This document shows positions 1 through 10,552 of a stretch of 64,000 nucleotides of DNA, piece by piece; position 1 is the stretch's first letter; every line of letters starts with the position of its first letter. The notes beneath the pieces were generated by a model. The model saw only the letters and a list, made by a program, of their open reading frames with translations, was not told the origin of the DNA and did no database searches. The DNA is from Schaalia vaccimaxillae DSM 15804 (GTDB lineage: Bacteria > Actinomycetota > Actinomycetes > Actinomycetales > Actinomycetaceae), in assembly GCF_000420425.1 (NCBI RefSeq), contig NZ_ATUX01000007.1, positions 310,001-374,000 of the forward strand. Direction: 5' to 3'. The position numbers and the translations under genes were made by a program.

Positions 1-2756
1 AGGTGGCCAGTCCACGAAATGAAGGGCACAGTGCGCAGCCACTCTTCGAGACTGGAAGCGGGCTTGCCATTACCCAACCTGGTTAAAACAGCGGATGCTT
101 CGACTCCCGCTTGGGTGAGCCTTTCGACAGCAGCGTTCTCGAAGCGTCCCAGCAGCTCAGCGACAGGTTCATCGACACGATCAATACCACCGACTGACAC
201 GGGGCCGGGAATAATACGCACGGAATCAGCGCTGTAGCGTTCATCCTGGGCCTGCCACAAACCATCCTGACCCCACCAGCGGATCAAATCGTCATCCAAG
301 ACCGGCACGAAGGGCATGGGCTTGGGATACTCGCGGCACAAAGTTGGGAACCACGCGGCATCGATGGGCGTGACATACGTCGAGGCGGCGTTCGGGTAAG
401 CCTCAAGGATCCGCTTGACCGCTGCGGGCCCGTCTTGGCAATCCTGGGCAGTGGGGAAGAGAGTCTCAACTTCACCATGATCAACGGCAGAAAGACGGGC
501 TTCGATTCGTTGGAGCAGGTGATGGAAACGCAGCTGCCAGGTCGGATCCACCCACGGGAAAGACAGATCGGCGAAACGGGTCACCCACTGGGCGTAGGTC
601 ATATCTTCTAAATCGCCAAAGTAAGGCTTTGCGGTGCGGTCCAGGATCTCAATGATCTCGGCTTTGCGTTGACGTACTTGAGCCCCATCTGAACCAATTT
701 CGGCAATCAAGCGGGCAGCAGCTGCAGCAGCGTTGTCAACCTCGTGCATATCGGCGCGAAGATGCGAGAGGCCGGAAGTCACACCACCCTCGGATTTGCC
801 TACTCCAACCCAACCCTTCGCAGCCGAGGAAGCTGAGACTCCCGGGGTCTGGACCAGCAGTTCTTTGACAGCCTTCGTGGTGCGCGCCTCTTTGGTTGTC
901 ATTGCCGCAGTGCCCACCAGAACACCGTCAACGGGCATCGCAGGGCGCCCATGTTCAAGAGACCACTGACCCGTGAGGAAGTCAGCGGCGCGTTCGGGAG
1001 TACCGATTCCACCGCCGACTGTTAGAACAATGTTGTCATGGGTGCGCAGATCGGCGTAGGTGGCCAACAGCAAATCGGAAAGGTCTTCCCAGGAATGGTG
1101 GCCACCGGAGTGCCCATCTTCAACCTGGACAATGATCTTGGTGGGGTGTGCCTCCTGCGCGATCTTGATGACCTGGTGAATCTGGTCGACTGTGCCGGGC
1201 TTGAAAGCAACGTAGGGGAACCCGTCAGCACGTAATTGCTTGATGAGTTCAAGGGCTTCCTCTTTATCGGGGATACCTGCCGAAATGACGACACCGTCAA
1301 TGGGAGCGCCGTTGACTCGAGAACGCGATACAATCCGGGCCTGACCGAATTGCAGGTTCCACAGGTAACGGTCCAAGAACATGGAGTTGAACTGGGCAGC
1401 GTGGCCCGGTTTTAACTGCTCGCGAAGACCGGCGAGGTTTTCGTTATACACCTCCTCGGTGACTTGGCCGCCGCCAGCTAGTTCCGCCCAATAACCCGCG
1501 TTGGCCGCAGCAGCGACAATCTCTGGGTCAACGGTGGTTGGGGTCATACCGGCCAGAAGGACCGGAGAACGACCCGTCAAACGCGAAAAACGTGTGTCAA
1601 CGACGGTACGGCCGTCAGCTAGCGTGATCAAACGAGGAGCCAGGCTGGTCCAATCCGCAACCGGGGCAGGTTCCCATCCAGGTGTAGAGGCTTGGTCGCG
1701 ATCAGCATCCGTTCCCGCAGGCACTACCCCCACGCCCGTACCCTCCACGAGAGCGCGAGTCATACGGACGGTAGTCTGCCCCGGACCTAGATCTACGATC
1801 CAACGAGCCCCAGCCTGCACAGCTTCACGGACCTGAGCCGGCCAATCCACAGGATCGACCAATACAGCTCTGGCTAGCTGCTCAGCCACATCACTATCGA
1901 GCTCACACTCTTGCGCCCACGCCATCACCTGGTCCACAGCACCTTGAAGGAGGGACGAATGGAAAGGAATATGGACCGGCAGGAATTCTAAGACTGGGCT
2001 CAGAACCCGGCCACCCACCTCATGGCGATCGTGAGCAGCCTGATCTGCGCGAGCTGCGGCCTCGATCGCGTCCTTTAACAACGCCAAATCTGCCGGCGCA
2101 CCTGAAACGACGTGAGTATCTGTGCCATTACGCAAAGCAAATGAAAGGTCCATGCGACGGGCCTCAAGACCACCGATGAGATCAACCAGCAAAGATTCCG
2201 GCACGCCTCGGATCGAAAGCATAGGGGTGGCCTCCGCCGACGAAGCAGCCCCCAAACGGCGGGTTGAACGCGACGCCGCAGCGCCGATCAACCGAGCAAT
2301 TGCCACAACCTCGACCACGCGATCCTCTTGACCATTGATCCACGCTCGCGCGGCTTGCACACCCAAGATGCCCTGGGAGTGGCCCTCAAAAGCCACAGCC
2401 GGATGCTGACGTAAATCCAATCCCGACTGAGCAAGAGCCTGCAAGGCTCCCAATTGCGTCAGAACAATGCCAGGAACAGACAAAGCCGCCTCATCAATAC
2501 CGCCCTCGGGACGCGTCACAGCAGTCTGGCCTGAGCGTGCGGGCAGAAGGAACGGTAAAGACGCCACAGATTGAGTGGCCAAAGAACGACGCACGGGCGA
2601 CAGAATCTGATCGGACTGGAGCACCAGCGCCGCCAAGTTCAGACCAATCGCCTCGTCGTGAGCCAATTCGTCCAGCCCTTGACGCCACGGCGTCGCCTGC
2701 CCGGCGAAAGTCACGGCGAAAGGAATCTGTGTGAGCTGATGAAGGAAAGTAGGCAT
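1..2756 (-). CDS. fas: Type I fatty acid synthase, N-terminal part (runs off the window)
   Basis: This is an open frame of about 918 codons with no stop before the left edge. I translated it from the minus strand. The acyltransferase domain comes first and carries the nucleophile motif GHSQG, with Ser near residue 127. From about residue 395 an enoyl-reductase-type TIM barrel follows, with LLAGMTPTTVDPEI, then VQVEDGHSGGHH near 545 and GGGIGTPERAADF. This order matches the start of actinobacterial and fungal-beta type multifunctional FAS, which builds acyl-CoAs in the cytoplasm from acetyl- and malonyl-CoA. The start ATG (2754-2756) lies 57 bp after the stop of the carboxyltransferase gene, so fas is the last visible gene of a birA-accC-accD-fas unit whose upstream enzymes supply malonyl-CoA. 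The Shine-Dalgarno is weak (GAAAGAG). The ketosynthase, ketoreductase and ACP parts lie outside the window. Confidence 0.93.
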   Translation of the reverse strand, partial: MPTFLHQLTQIPFAVTFAGQATPWRQGLDELAHDEAIGLNLAALVLQSDQILSPVRRSLATQSVASLPFLLPARSGQTAVTRPEGGIDEAALSVPGIVLTQLGALQALAQSGLDLRQHPAVAFEGHSQGILGVQAARAWINGQEDRVVEVVAIARLIGAAASRSTRRLGAASSAEATPMLSIRGVPESLLVDLIGGLEARRMDLSFALRNGTDTHVVSGAPADLALLKDAIEAAARADQAAHDRHEVGGRVLSPVLEFLPVHIPFHSSLLQGAVDQVMAWAQECELDSDVAEQLARAVLVDPVDWPAQVREAVQAGARWIVDLGPGQTTVRMTRALVEGTGVGVVPAGTDADRDQASTPGWEPAPVADWTSLAPRLITLADGRTVVDTRFSRLTGRSPVLLAGMTPTTVDPEIVAAAANAGYWAELAGGGQVTEEVYNENLAGLREQLKPGHAAQFNSMFLDRYLWNLQFGQARIVSRSRVNGAPIDGVVISAGIPDKEEALELIKQLRADGFPYVAFKPGTVDQIHQVIKIAQEAHPTKIIVQVEDGHSGGHHSWEDLSDLLLATYADLRTHDNIVLTVGGGIGTPERAADFLTGQWSLEHGRPAMPVDGVLVGTAAMTTKEARTTKAVKELLVQTPGVSASSAAKGWVGVGKSEGGVTSGLSHLRADMHEVDNAAAAAARLIAEIGSDGAQVRQRKAEIIEILDRTAKPYFGDLEDMTYAQWVTRFADLSFPWVDPTWQLRFHHLLQRIEARLSAVDHGEVETLFPTAQDCQDGPAAVKRILEAYPNAASTYVTPIDAAWFPTLCREYPKPMPFVPVLDDDLIRWWGQDGLWQAQDERYSADSVRIIPGPVSVGGIDRVDEPVAELLGRFENAAVERLTQAGVEASAVLTRLGNGKPASSLEEWLRTVPFISWTGH

Positions 2757-2812
2757 TGTGAACTCTTTCAGTGATCTATTTATTTCGACGAAGAAGGGGA
2801 ACTGGCCGGCTA

Positions 2813-4390
2813 CTACATGGGCCCGTTGTCGTGGCGCTTAATGTGGGCTACTCGCTGATCCTTTGACGCCAACAAATCCAAAGAATCAATCAACACTTTG
2901 CGAGTGTCAGAAGGTCGGATAATCCCGTCGAGCTGACCCGAACGAATGGACAGATCTGGATTGACTGTTTCCTCTTCATACTGTGCAATCAGACGGGCTT
3001 TCTCAGCCTCGAAGTCACCGCGTTCCTTAGCTAATGCCAGCTCCCTGCGGTGCACAATGGACGCTGCGCCCTCGGCACCCATCACAGCAATCTGTGCATC
3101 GGGCCACGCAAATGCCAGGTCGGCGCCAATCGACTTTGAACCCATCACGATGTAGGCGCCACCGTAGGCTTTACGTAAAATCACCGTGATCATTGGGACC
3201 GTCGCATTGGCGTAAGCAACGATCACTTTTGCTCCGCGCCGAATAATTCCCGCCTGCTCCTGCTGCGTGCCCGGACGATACCCAGGAACATCAACCAACG
3301 TGATGACAGGCAAGCCGAAAGCGTCACAGAAACGTACGAAACGCGCAGTCTTCTCTGACGCGTCAACGTCAAGGGTGCCCGCATCGTTCATCGGCTGATT
3401 GGCAACGATGCCGACGCTTCGTCCCTGCAAACACGCCAAACCTATGCACACATTGGGAGCAAAAAGATCTTGAACCTCAACAAACTCACCGTGATCTACG
3501 ACTGCCTCAATGACCTCTCGAATGTCATAAGGATGACGCGCAGAGGACGGAACTAAATCACCCACAAACTGCGCTGCGGTCACATCCTCCTCGTTGTCCT
3601 CATAGTCGTACAGGGGAGGAGCGCTCAAACACGACGACGGTAAGTAATCCAGAAGAGAACGAACATAAGAAATTGCCTCAGCCTCGTCCTCGGCCATATG
3701 GTGGGCCACTCCCGACTGGAAGGAATGGATTGCCGCGCCGCCCAACTCCTCCAAGGTGACCTTCTCACCAGTCGTCGCCTGAACAACATCCGGTCCCGTG
3801 ACGAACATATGGGAGTTTTCCCTCGTCATGATGATGAAGTCAGTCAACGCCGGCTGATACACGGCGCCACCGGCACACGGGCCCAAAATGATGGAGATCT
3901 GAGGAACCAGCCCCGACGCTTCGCACGTCTTTTTAAAAATACGGCCGTATTGAGCCAGAGCAACGACACCCTCTTGAATACGAGCTCCGCCCGAATCCTG
4001 AATACCCACGATCGGAATACGCATCCGAATCGCCATGTCGATGGCATCAATAATTTTGTCGCCCTCAACTTCGCCCAAGGTTCCTCCCCGAATAGAGAAG
4101 TCTTGCGCGTAGGCAACAACCATTCGTCCCTGAACTCGCCCATACCCCGTCACAACAGCAGAGCCGACATCTCCGGCGCGTACCGAACCACCAATGAATT
4201 GGCCGACCTCGTTCCACTGCCCATCGTCGAAGAATGCGCTCAAGCGCTCGCGGGCTGTCTGCTTCTTCTTTGCATGCTGGCGGCTAGCGGCCTGGGCTTC
4301 GGCTTGGGCAGCAACCTCCTCTTGCCGTTCGATAAATCCGGTGCGAGTCGGCGACGCCGACTTACTCGGCGCAGTAGATAGGGTCTGCAT
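2813..4390 (-). CDS. accD: Acyl-CoA carboxylase carboxyltransferase (beta) subunit
   Basis: The 525-residue protein transfers the carboxyl group from carboxybiotin to acetyl- or propionyl-CoA. The length and motifs fit the AccD/PccB family: an N-terminal helix rich in Ala, Gln and Lys, GGARIQEGV in the first crotonase-like half (about 135-145), GPCAGGAVYQPALTDF, and in the second half VDVPGYRPGTQQE and RKAYGGAYIVMGSK. The ATG overlaps the stop of the biotin-carboxylase gene by one base (TAATG), so the two subunits are translationally coupled. Sequence alone does not separate acetyl-CoA from propionyl-CoA preference. Its place just upstream of fas suggests malonyl-CoA supply. Confidence 0.93.
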   Translation of the reverse strand: MQTLSTAPSKSASPTRTGFIERQEEVAAQAEAQAASRQHAKKKQTARERLSAFFDDGQWNEVGQFIGGSVRAGDVGSAVVTGYGRVQGRMVVAYAQDFSIRGGTLGEVEGDKIIDAIDMAIRMRIPIVGIQDSGGARIQEGVVALAQYGRIFKKTCEASGLVPQISIILGPCAGGAVYQPALTDFIIMTRENSHMFVTGPDVVQATTGEKVTLEELGGAAIHSFQSGVAHHMAEDEAEAISYVRSLLDYLPSSCLSAPPLYDYEDNEEDVTAAQFVGDLVPSSARHPYDIREVIEAVVDHGEFVEVQDLFAPNVCIGLACLQGRSVGIVANQPMNDAGTLDVDASEKTARFVRFCDAFGLPVITLVDVPGYRPGTQQEQAGIIRRGAKVIVAYANATVPMITVILRKAYGGAYIVMGSKSIGADLAFAWPDAQIAVMGAEGAASIVHRRELALAKERGDFEAEKARLIAQYEEETVNPDLSIRSGQLDGIIRPSDTRKVLIDSLDLLASKDQRVAHIKRHDNGPM

Positions 4391-6180
4391 TATGCTTCCT
4401 CACTCTCGATGCGGATGAGAAGATCGCCGGCTGCGACTGTGTCACCCTGACTAAAGCCCAGATGACTAATCCGTCCAGACAGAGGAGCCAGGATGGGTTT
4501 TTCCATCTTCATGGCTTCAAGCACTGCAATAAGTTGGCCTTCTTGGACCAAATCGCCTGGTTGGATCAATAGCTGCACGATCGTTGCTTGCATGGGGGAC
4601 ACGATGGCTCCGGGCTCAGCGCCAAAAGTGGAGGTTGGTCGTCCCAGACTGGCGCGTGCTTCTTGTCGCGCTGATCGTAGTGGTTGGGTGGGGCGCACTG
4701 CTCGAGATGCTGGAGGAACCGAGAACATGCCTTGGGGCAGAGTCAAGGTCATTCTGCGTCCGTCTAATTCGATGACGTAGGTTTGACGCGGCAGTTCGCG
4801 CGTGTCTTGGGCCGAGGCGGGATCGGCTAGTGCTGAGTAGTCGTGTCTTGGCAGGAAGTCTGTCTCGAGCCAGCGCGTTGACACTGTGAAGCCTCCAGCC
4901 CCAATGAAGGCGGGGTCTTCGATGATGTCTTGGTAGACGGGCACGGGGGTGGCAACACCCTGGACTGAAAATTCGGCTAGGGCTCGACGTGAGCGGGCAA
5001 GTGCTTGGTCTCGGTCAGCGCCGGTGACGATGATCTTGGCGATCATCGAGTCGAATGCTGTTTGAACCGAATCTCCCTGATCAATCCCGAGGTCGAGGCG
5101 GATGCCTGGGCCGGTGGGCCAGTGCACTTCGTCGAGCCGGCCGGCTGCGGGGGTCAAGTCTGCTGAAGGGTCTTCGGAGGTGATGCGGAACTCGAATGAA
5201 TGGCCGCGCATGGCAACTGGTTCCGATAGGGGCAGCTGTTCAGCGATGCGGATTTGCTCGCGTACCAGGTCAACGCCAGCAACCTCTTCTGTGACCGGAT
5301 GTTCGACTTGCAGGCGCGGATTGACTTCGAGAAACCAGATGGATCCGTCTGGTTCGAGGAGGAACTCGCAGGTACCGACTCCGACGTAGCCGACCTGTTC
5401 AAAGAGGCGAGCCGACCAGTCAGTGAGGGTTTCGTTGGAGCCTTCGGGTAGGAAGGGAGCGGGGGCTTCCTCAATGAGTTTTTGGTTGCGTCGTTGAATG
5501 GAACAGTCTCGCGTTGATACGACGCGGAAGTTTCCGTGAACGTCGCGCGCGCACTGCGTTTCGATATGTCGGGCGACCTCGACGAAACGCTCAATGAAGT
5601 GGGCTGTGAGGTCGCTACCTTGGTGGCGGGCAAAGAAAATGTCGGTGTCTGCATTGCTGCGAAGCACGGTGATGCCTCGTCCGCCGCCTCCGTCTGCGCG
5701 TTTGAGAACGACTGGGAATCCATGCTTAGCGATGAACTCTTCGACCTCGTCACGCCTTGTGATAGGGGCTGAGACGCCTGGAACGGGGCTGACTTGGCAC
5801 GCTTCGGCAACTTTGCGTGCACTGATCTTGTCTCCAAGAGCTTCGATGACGTCACCCGAGGGCCCGATCCATGCAATTCCTGCATTTTCAACGGCACGTG
5901 CGAAATCGGCATTCTCCGATAGGAAGCCGTATCCGGGGTGGATGGCGTCAGCTCCGGTAGCCAGTGCGGCTTCGAGGAGTTTGTCGGCGTTGAGGTAAGT
6001 GGTCGCCGCATCCTCTCCGTCTAATGCGAGGGCTTCATCGGCTTCTGCGGTGTGGGGCGAGGCCATGTCCTGGTCGGCATATACGGCGATTGTGGATATT
6101 CCAAGATCGGTTGCCGTGCGCATGATGCGAAGGGCGATCTCGCCACGGTTGGCAACGAGCAGGCGATTGATGGTTCGCAT
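4390..6180 (-). CDS. accA: Acyl-CoA carboxylase biotin carboxylase / BCCP alpha subunit
   Basis: This 596-residue enzyme carboxylates its own biotin with ATP and bicarbonate. It starts with the biotin-carboxylase signature RLLVANRGEIALRI. It then has an ATP-grasp region (LKRADGGGGRGI, RDCSIQRRNQKLIEEAPAP, EVNPRLQVEHPVTE) and ends in a biotinyl domain with EAMKM, the biotinylated lysine being near residue 558. I chose the ATG at 6178-6180 because the family begins exactly there. A longer frame reaching 6294 would run into birA and has no homologous sequence. AGGA lies 11 bases upstream of the chosen ATG. The gene sits 28 bp after birA, whose product biotinylates it, and overlaps accD by one base. 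Confidence 0.93.
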   Translation of the reverse strand: MRTINRLLVANRGEIALRIMRTATDLGISTIAVYADQDMASPHTAEADEALALDGEDAATTYLNADKLLEAALATGADAIHPGYGFLSENADFARAVENAGIAWIGPSGDVIEALGDKISARKVAEACQVSPVPGVSAPITRRDEVEEFIAKHGFPVVLKRADGGGGRGITVLRSNADTDIFFARHQGSDLTAHFIERFVEVARHIETQCARDVHGNFRVVSTRDCSIQRRNQKLIEEAPAPFLPEGSNETLTDWSARLFEQVGYVGVGTCEFLLEPDGSIWFLEVNPRLQVEHPVTEEVAGVDLVREQIRIAEQLPLSEPVAMRGHSFEFRITSEDPSADLTPAAGRLDEVHWPTGPGIRLDLGIDQGDSVQTAFDSMIAKIIVTGADRDQALARSRRALAEFSVQGVATPVPVYQDIIEDPAFIGAGGFTVSTRWLETDFLPRHDYSALADPASAQDTRELPRQTYVIELDGRRMTLTLPQGMFSVPPASRAVRPTQPLRSARQEARASLGRPTSTFGAEPGAIVSPMQATIVQLLIQPGDLVQEGQLIAVLEAMKMEKPILAPLSGRISHLGFSQGDTVAAGDLLIRIESEEA

Positions 6181-6208
6181 AGTGCTTTCGTTCCTATCTT
6201 CGGTGGAG

Positions 6209-7072
6209 TCAGTCGATGACGTGGATGTCGCCTGCTGATAGTGGATGCTGCGATCCGTCGGACAGTTGAACGAGGAGACAACCGTTGGAGTCAAGATCGA
6301 GGGCGCGTGCGCTGGTCGATGAAGCAGAGAGTGGGTCTAAGGAATCATCGGTGGGGGCTGCGAATCGGAATGAGCGTCCCAAGGTGGTGCATCTGCTTGC
6401 TGCTTCGGAGGCAAGCCCGCTGATGTCAGCTTTTCCATCAGCAGTCACGAGGGCGCGCACTCGTGTGTCGATTCCGCGCAGAATGTGTGCCAGGAGTCCA
6501 GAAATGACTGACATCGGATCGTGATCTGCCTCTTCAATGCCTTCCAGGCTCAAAGATGTGGCAGTGGGGGTGGGGCGTTCGTCGGGGGTCATGGAGACGT
6601 TGACACCGTAGCCGAGGATGCATGTGGTGACGAAGGGGGAAGCTGAGGGAGCGAGGGTTGCGAGGATTCCGCAGATTTTCCGTGAGTCGTCGATGAGGAC
6701 GTCGTTGGGCCATTTGGTTGAAACCTCTCGTCCGAGAGGTTCAAGAAAGGCTGCGATGGCATCGCGTACAGCCAGAGCGCCGATGTGGCAGAACCAGCCG
6801 TGTGGGCTTTGTCTGAGGGAACTGGGAATAGAGATGATGGTTGATGCGGTGAGGGAGCGTCCGGGCGTGGACTCCCAGGTGCGGTTGAGTCTCCCCCGTC
6901 CCTGTGTCTGTTCGCGGGCAAGGACCGTGGTCAGGTGCGGGGTGGCCACGCGCGGATCTGCGAGTAGTTCCATGGCCAGATCGTTGGTTGACGAGGTCGA
7001 GTCGACGCGGATTACTGGACTGGTTAACGAGGTGGGGATAGACACCGTGTCGAAGGCTTGCGCGGCTTTCAT
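6209..7072 (-). CDS. birA: Biotin--[acetyl-CoA-carboxylase] ligase
   Basis: The 287-residue protein activates biotin to biotinyl-AMP and attaches it to the lysine of the carboxylase encoded next. Visible motifs are the biotinyl-AMP loop QGRGRLNRTW (about 52-61), KWPNDVLIDD (about 118-127) and KICGIL. It begins directly with the catalytic domain and has no N-terminal helix-turn-helix, so it is a group I ligase and not a repressor. The ATG at 7070-7072 follows a strong AGGAGGAAGGT ribosome site. It is the first gene of the minus-strand lipid operon and diverges from ettA. Confidence 0.93.
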   Translation of the reverse strand: MKAAQAFDTVSIPTSLTSPVIRVDSTSSTNDLAMELLADPRVATPHLTTVLAREQTQGRGRLNRTWESTPGRSLTASTIISIPSSLRQSPHGWFCHIGALAVRDAIAAFLEPLGREVSTKWPNDVLIDDSRKICGILATLAPSASPFVTTCILGYGVNVSMTPDERPTPTATSLSLEGIEEADHDPMSVISGLLAHILRGIDTRVRALVTADGKADISGLASEAASRCTTLGRSFRFAAPTDDSLDPLSASSTSARALDLDSNGCLLVQLSDGSQHPLSAGDIHVID

Positions 7073-7369
7073 GGACCTTCCTCCTCGTGGTTGTTATCAA
7101 AAAGTGCTTAAAAGTTTGTTGGAATATCTGAATGATAGGGGCGAAAGTTAAAAGTTTGAGATACTTTGCCGGTATAGCGTGTCTCAACCTCAGGTTGAAC
7201 CACCGCAAGTTCTGCAAGTAATAGCCCCAAAACCTTGAGAGATGAGAAGCGTGTCACGCCGCGGGTGCCAATCCTCACCCAAGCAGCCCGGAAACCTATT
7301 TGTGGCCTAGCATGGAGGGGAAAATGGTGCAGCTCGCACCCAAGAATCCTGAACCCTGGACGGAGAACA

Positions 7370-9052
<1,683 letters not shown>

Positions 9053-9092
9053 GTGGTTGTGCTCCGCCCGAGTGTGACTTCGAGCTTGCTCC

Positions 9093-9109
9093 CCGCTGCT
9101 ATGCAGCGG
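9093..9109. terminator. Hairpin after ettA
   Basis: A perfect 7-bp stem (CCGCTGC / GCAGCGG) with a TAT loop is flanked by GCTCC and GGAGC, which can extend it imperfectly. It lies 41 bp past the ettA stop in the convergent gap before tesB. There is no T-run on either side, so it is only a possible bidirectional terminator. The rest of the 140-bp gap shows nothing I can name. Confidence 0.4.
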
Positions 9110-9192
9110 CTCGGAGCCGGGCATGCCCTGAAGACGCACCCGGGCGGACAGACTTCTTCACTACGCGAAGGCTTGCTGAGATTCCAGGACGG

Positions 9193-10155
9193 TTAAGCTG
9201 CGCCTACCTGGACCTTCCCCGTCTTGGGATCCACGCCGAAACCCCAACGCCCAGAACCCTCGCCTTTTTCATTGGGAATTCGTAGCATGCCCTGCTGTTC
9301 TGCTTCGGCGACGAGCACACCCTCGCGAGTAAACACCCGAGTCCGAGCTAGTGTGCGCGCATTATTGACGTTCGTGCACTCTCCATCAAAAAGCAACCAG
9401 TCGTTGATATTGATGTCGTGATGGAACCACATTGCGTGGTCGAGGGACGCCGCCGACATTCCGGGGGTCATCCACGATAGCCCCAAGGCGCGCATCGACG
9501 GTTCGAACATCACTTGGTCAATGACGTAAGCCAGCAAGGCTCGATGGATGTTCTGATCCATTTCGGCAGGAACATCGGTGCGCGGACGCATCCAGAGTTG
9601 CTGGCGAGGCGAACGCGAAGGGTCAGCCGATGTATAAAGAGACTGTTGGACATGACGCACGTCAAAGGCACTGGTCTTTCCTAGGAAGCGCCCAACCGGA
9701 TGTTCCATGGCACGGAAAATTTCAAAAGCCGAATGCAGTGTTTCAGGGGCAGGGACCGCTGGTGCTTGAGGACAGTGGTTCAGTCCGTCTTCTTGACCTT
9801 GATAAGAGGAAATCAAAGACAAGATCTCCTGACCATCTTGGCTGCAGGAAACGCGCCGACTTGAAAAGGAACGTCCGTCACGCAAACGATCTACGTGCAG
9901 CTCAAAACTCTTAGAAGGATCCCCACCCCGTAGGAAATATGCGTGGAAAGAATGGGGCATGCGGGCAGTGTCCTTGATGGTTGCAGCAGCGGCTAAGAGT
10001 GCTTGGGCGATCACCTGGCCCCCGTAAACCCGGCGGACTTGGGGGAGGCTGTGGGCGGTGAATGAATCGGTTCCTGATGCTCTGAGTTGCAAAATGCGTA
10101 GAACCGAGGCCACGGGTTCTGTCGACATCATTGGAACCGTCAAAGGTGCAGTCAT
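9193..10155 (-). CDS. tesB: Acyl-CoA thioesterase II (TesB family)
   Basis: This 320-residue double hot-dog thioesterase hydrolyses acyl-CoA to the free acid and CoA in the cytoplasm. Evidence includes RVYGGQVIAQALLAA near the N-terminus, HSFHAYFLRGGDP, the second hot-dog segment LDHAMWFHHDININDWLLFD, and AEAEQQGMLRI near the C-terminus. The open frame extends to 10329 through a divergent gene, so an internal start is needed. I favour the ATG at 10153-10155. It has no Shine-Dalgarno but has GACAAT seven bases upstream, which fits leaderless translation. ATGs at 10131 and 10185 are alternatives. It may recycle CoA from the fatty acid operon nearby. Confidence 0.88.
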   Translation of the reverse strand: MTAPLTVPMMSTEPVASVLRILQLRASGTDSFTAHSLPQVRRVYGGQVIAQALLAAAATIKDTARMPHSFHAYFLRGGDPSKSFELHVDRLRDGRSFSSRRVSCSQDGQEILSLISSYQGQEDGLNHCPQAPAVPAPETLHSAFEIFRAMEHPVGRFLGKTSAFDVRHVQQSLYTSADPSRSPRQQLWMRPRTDVPAEMDQNIHRALLAYVIDQVMFEPSMRALGLSWMTPGMSAASLDHAMWFHHDININDWLLFDGECTNVNNARTLARTRVFTREGVLVAEAEQQGMLRIPNEKGEGSGRWGFGVDPKTGKVQVGAA

Positions 10156-10270
10156 ACGGGCTATTGTCACGCGAAAACGATTCATGTGCGAGGCGCGGCG
10201 ATTGCCGGCGCGCAACGACACGACTAGGCTGTGATCCGCATCGCAGAAAAAATGAAGTGGGGAGCAGAGC

Positions 10271-10540
10271 ATGAGTGTCGAATCGACGTTGATCCGTGCT
10301 TTAGGAGGCGCCGACAACATCGTCGACATTGAAGAATGCTCAATGAGGATCCGAGTCCGTGTTGTCGATCAGCAGGCGGTGGATGAACAGGCGATGAGAA
10401 TCAAACCCGTGCTGGCAATCGTGCGTTCCTCTTACTTTGTTCAAATCGTCACTGGACTGCGCACTCGTGAGATCAGCTCTGCCATAACCTCGCTGATTGA
10501 CGTGGGCGACGGCACATCCATGCCTGCAAGTGACTCGTGA
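10271..10540 (+). CDS. Stand-alone PTS EIIB domain protein, glucose family (variant motif)
   Basis: This 89-residue protein resembles only the IIB domain of glucose-family phosphotransferase systems: ALGGADNIVDIEECSMRIRV and YFVQIVTGLRTREI. The family motif around the phosphorylated cysteine is usually CITRLR. Here the cysteine is kept but the next residues read CSMRIR, so phosphotransfer may be altered. The ATG is preceded by GGGGAGCAGAGC. It diverges from tesB and lies just upstream of malQ, which suggests a role linked to glucan or maltose use. No EIIC permease is encoded in this window, so its partner must lie elsewhere, or the protein may be regulatory. Confidence 0.78.
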   Translation: MSVESTLIRALGGADNIVDIEECSMRIRVRVVDQQAVDEQAMRIKPVLAIVRSSYFVQIVTGLRTREISSAITSLIDVGDGTSMPASDS

Positions 10541-10552
10541 CCGTCGCCTAGG

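Noticed and set aside
3698-4381. Plus-strand 227-codon frame inside accD
   Set aside because: Antisense shadow of a well-conserved gene, with no recognisable domain and no ribosome site.
5154-6011. Minus-strand 285-codon frame inside the biotin carboxylase gene
   Set aside because: Out-of-frame shadow with Ser/Thr-rich, non-homologous sequence.
4390-6294. 634-residue version of the biotin carboxylase
   Set aside because: The extra 38 residues overlap birA, are Ser/Thr-rich and unlike the family, which begins at the ATG at 6180.
9193-10329. 378-residue version of TesB
   Set aside because: The extra N-terminus overlaps the divergent EIIB gene and its ribosome site, and has no family similarity.
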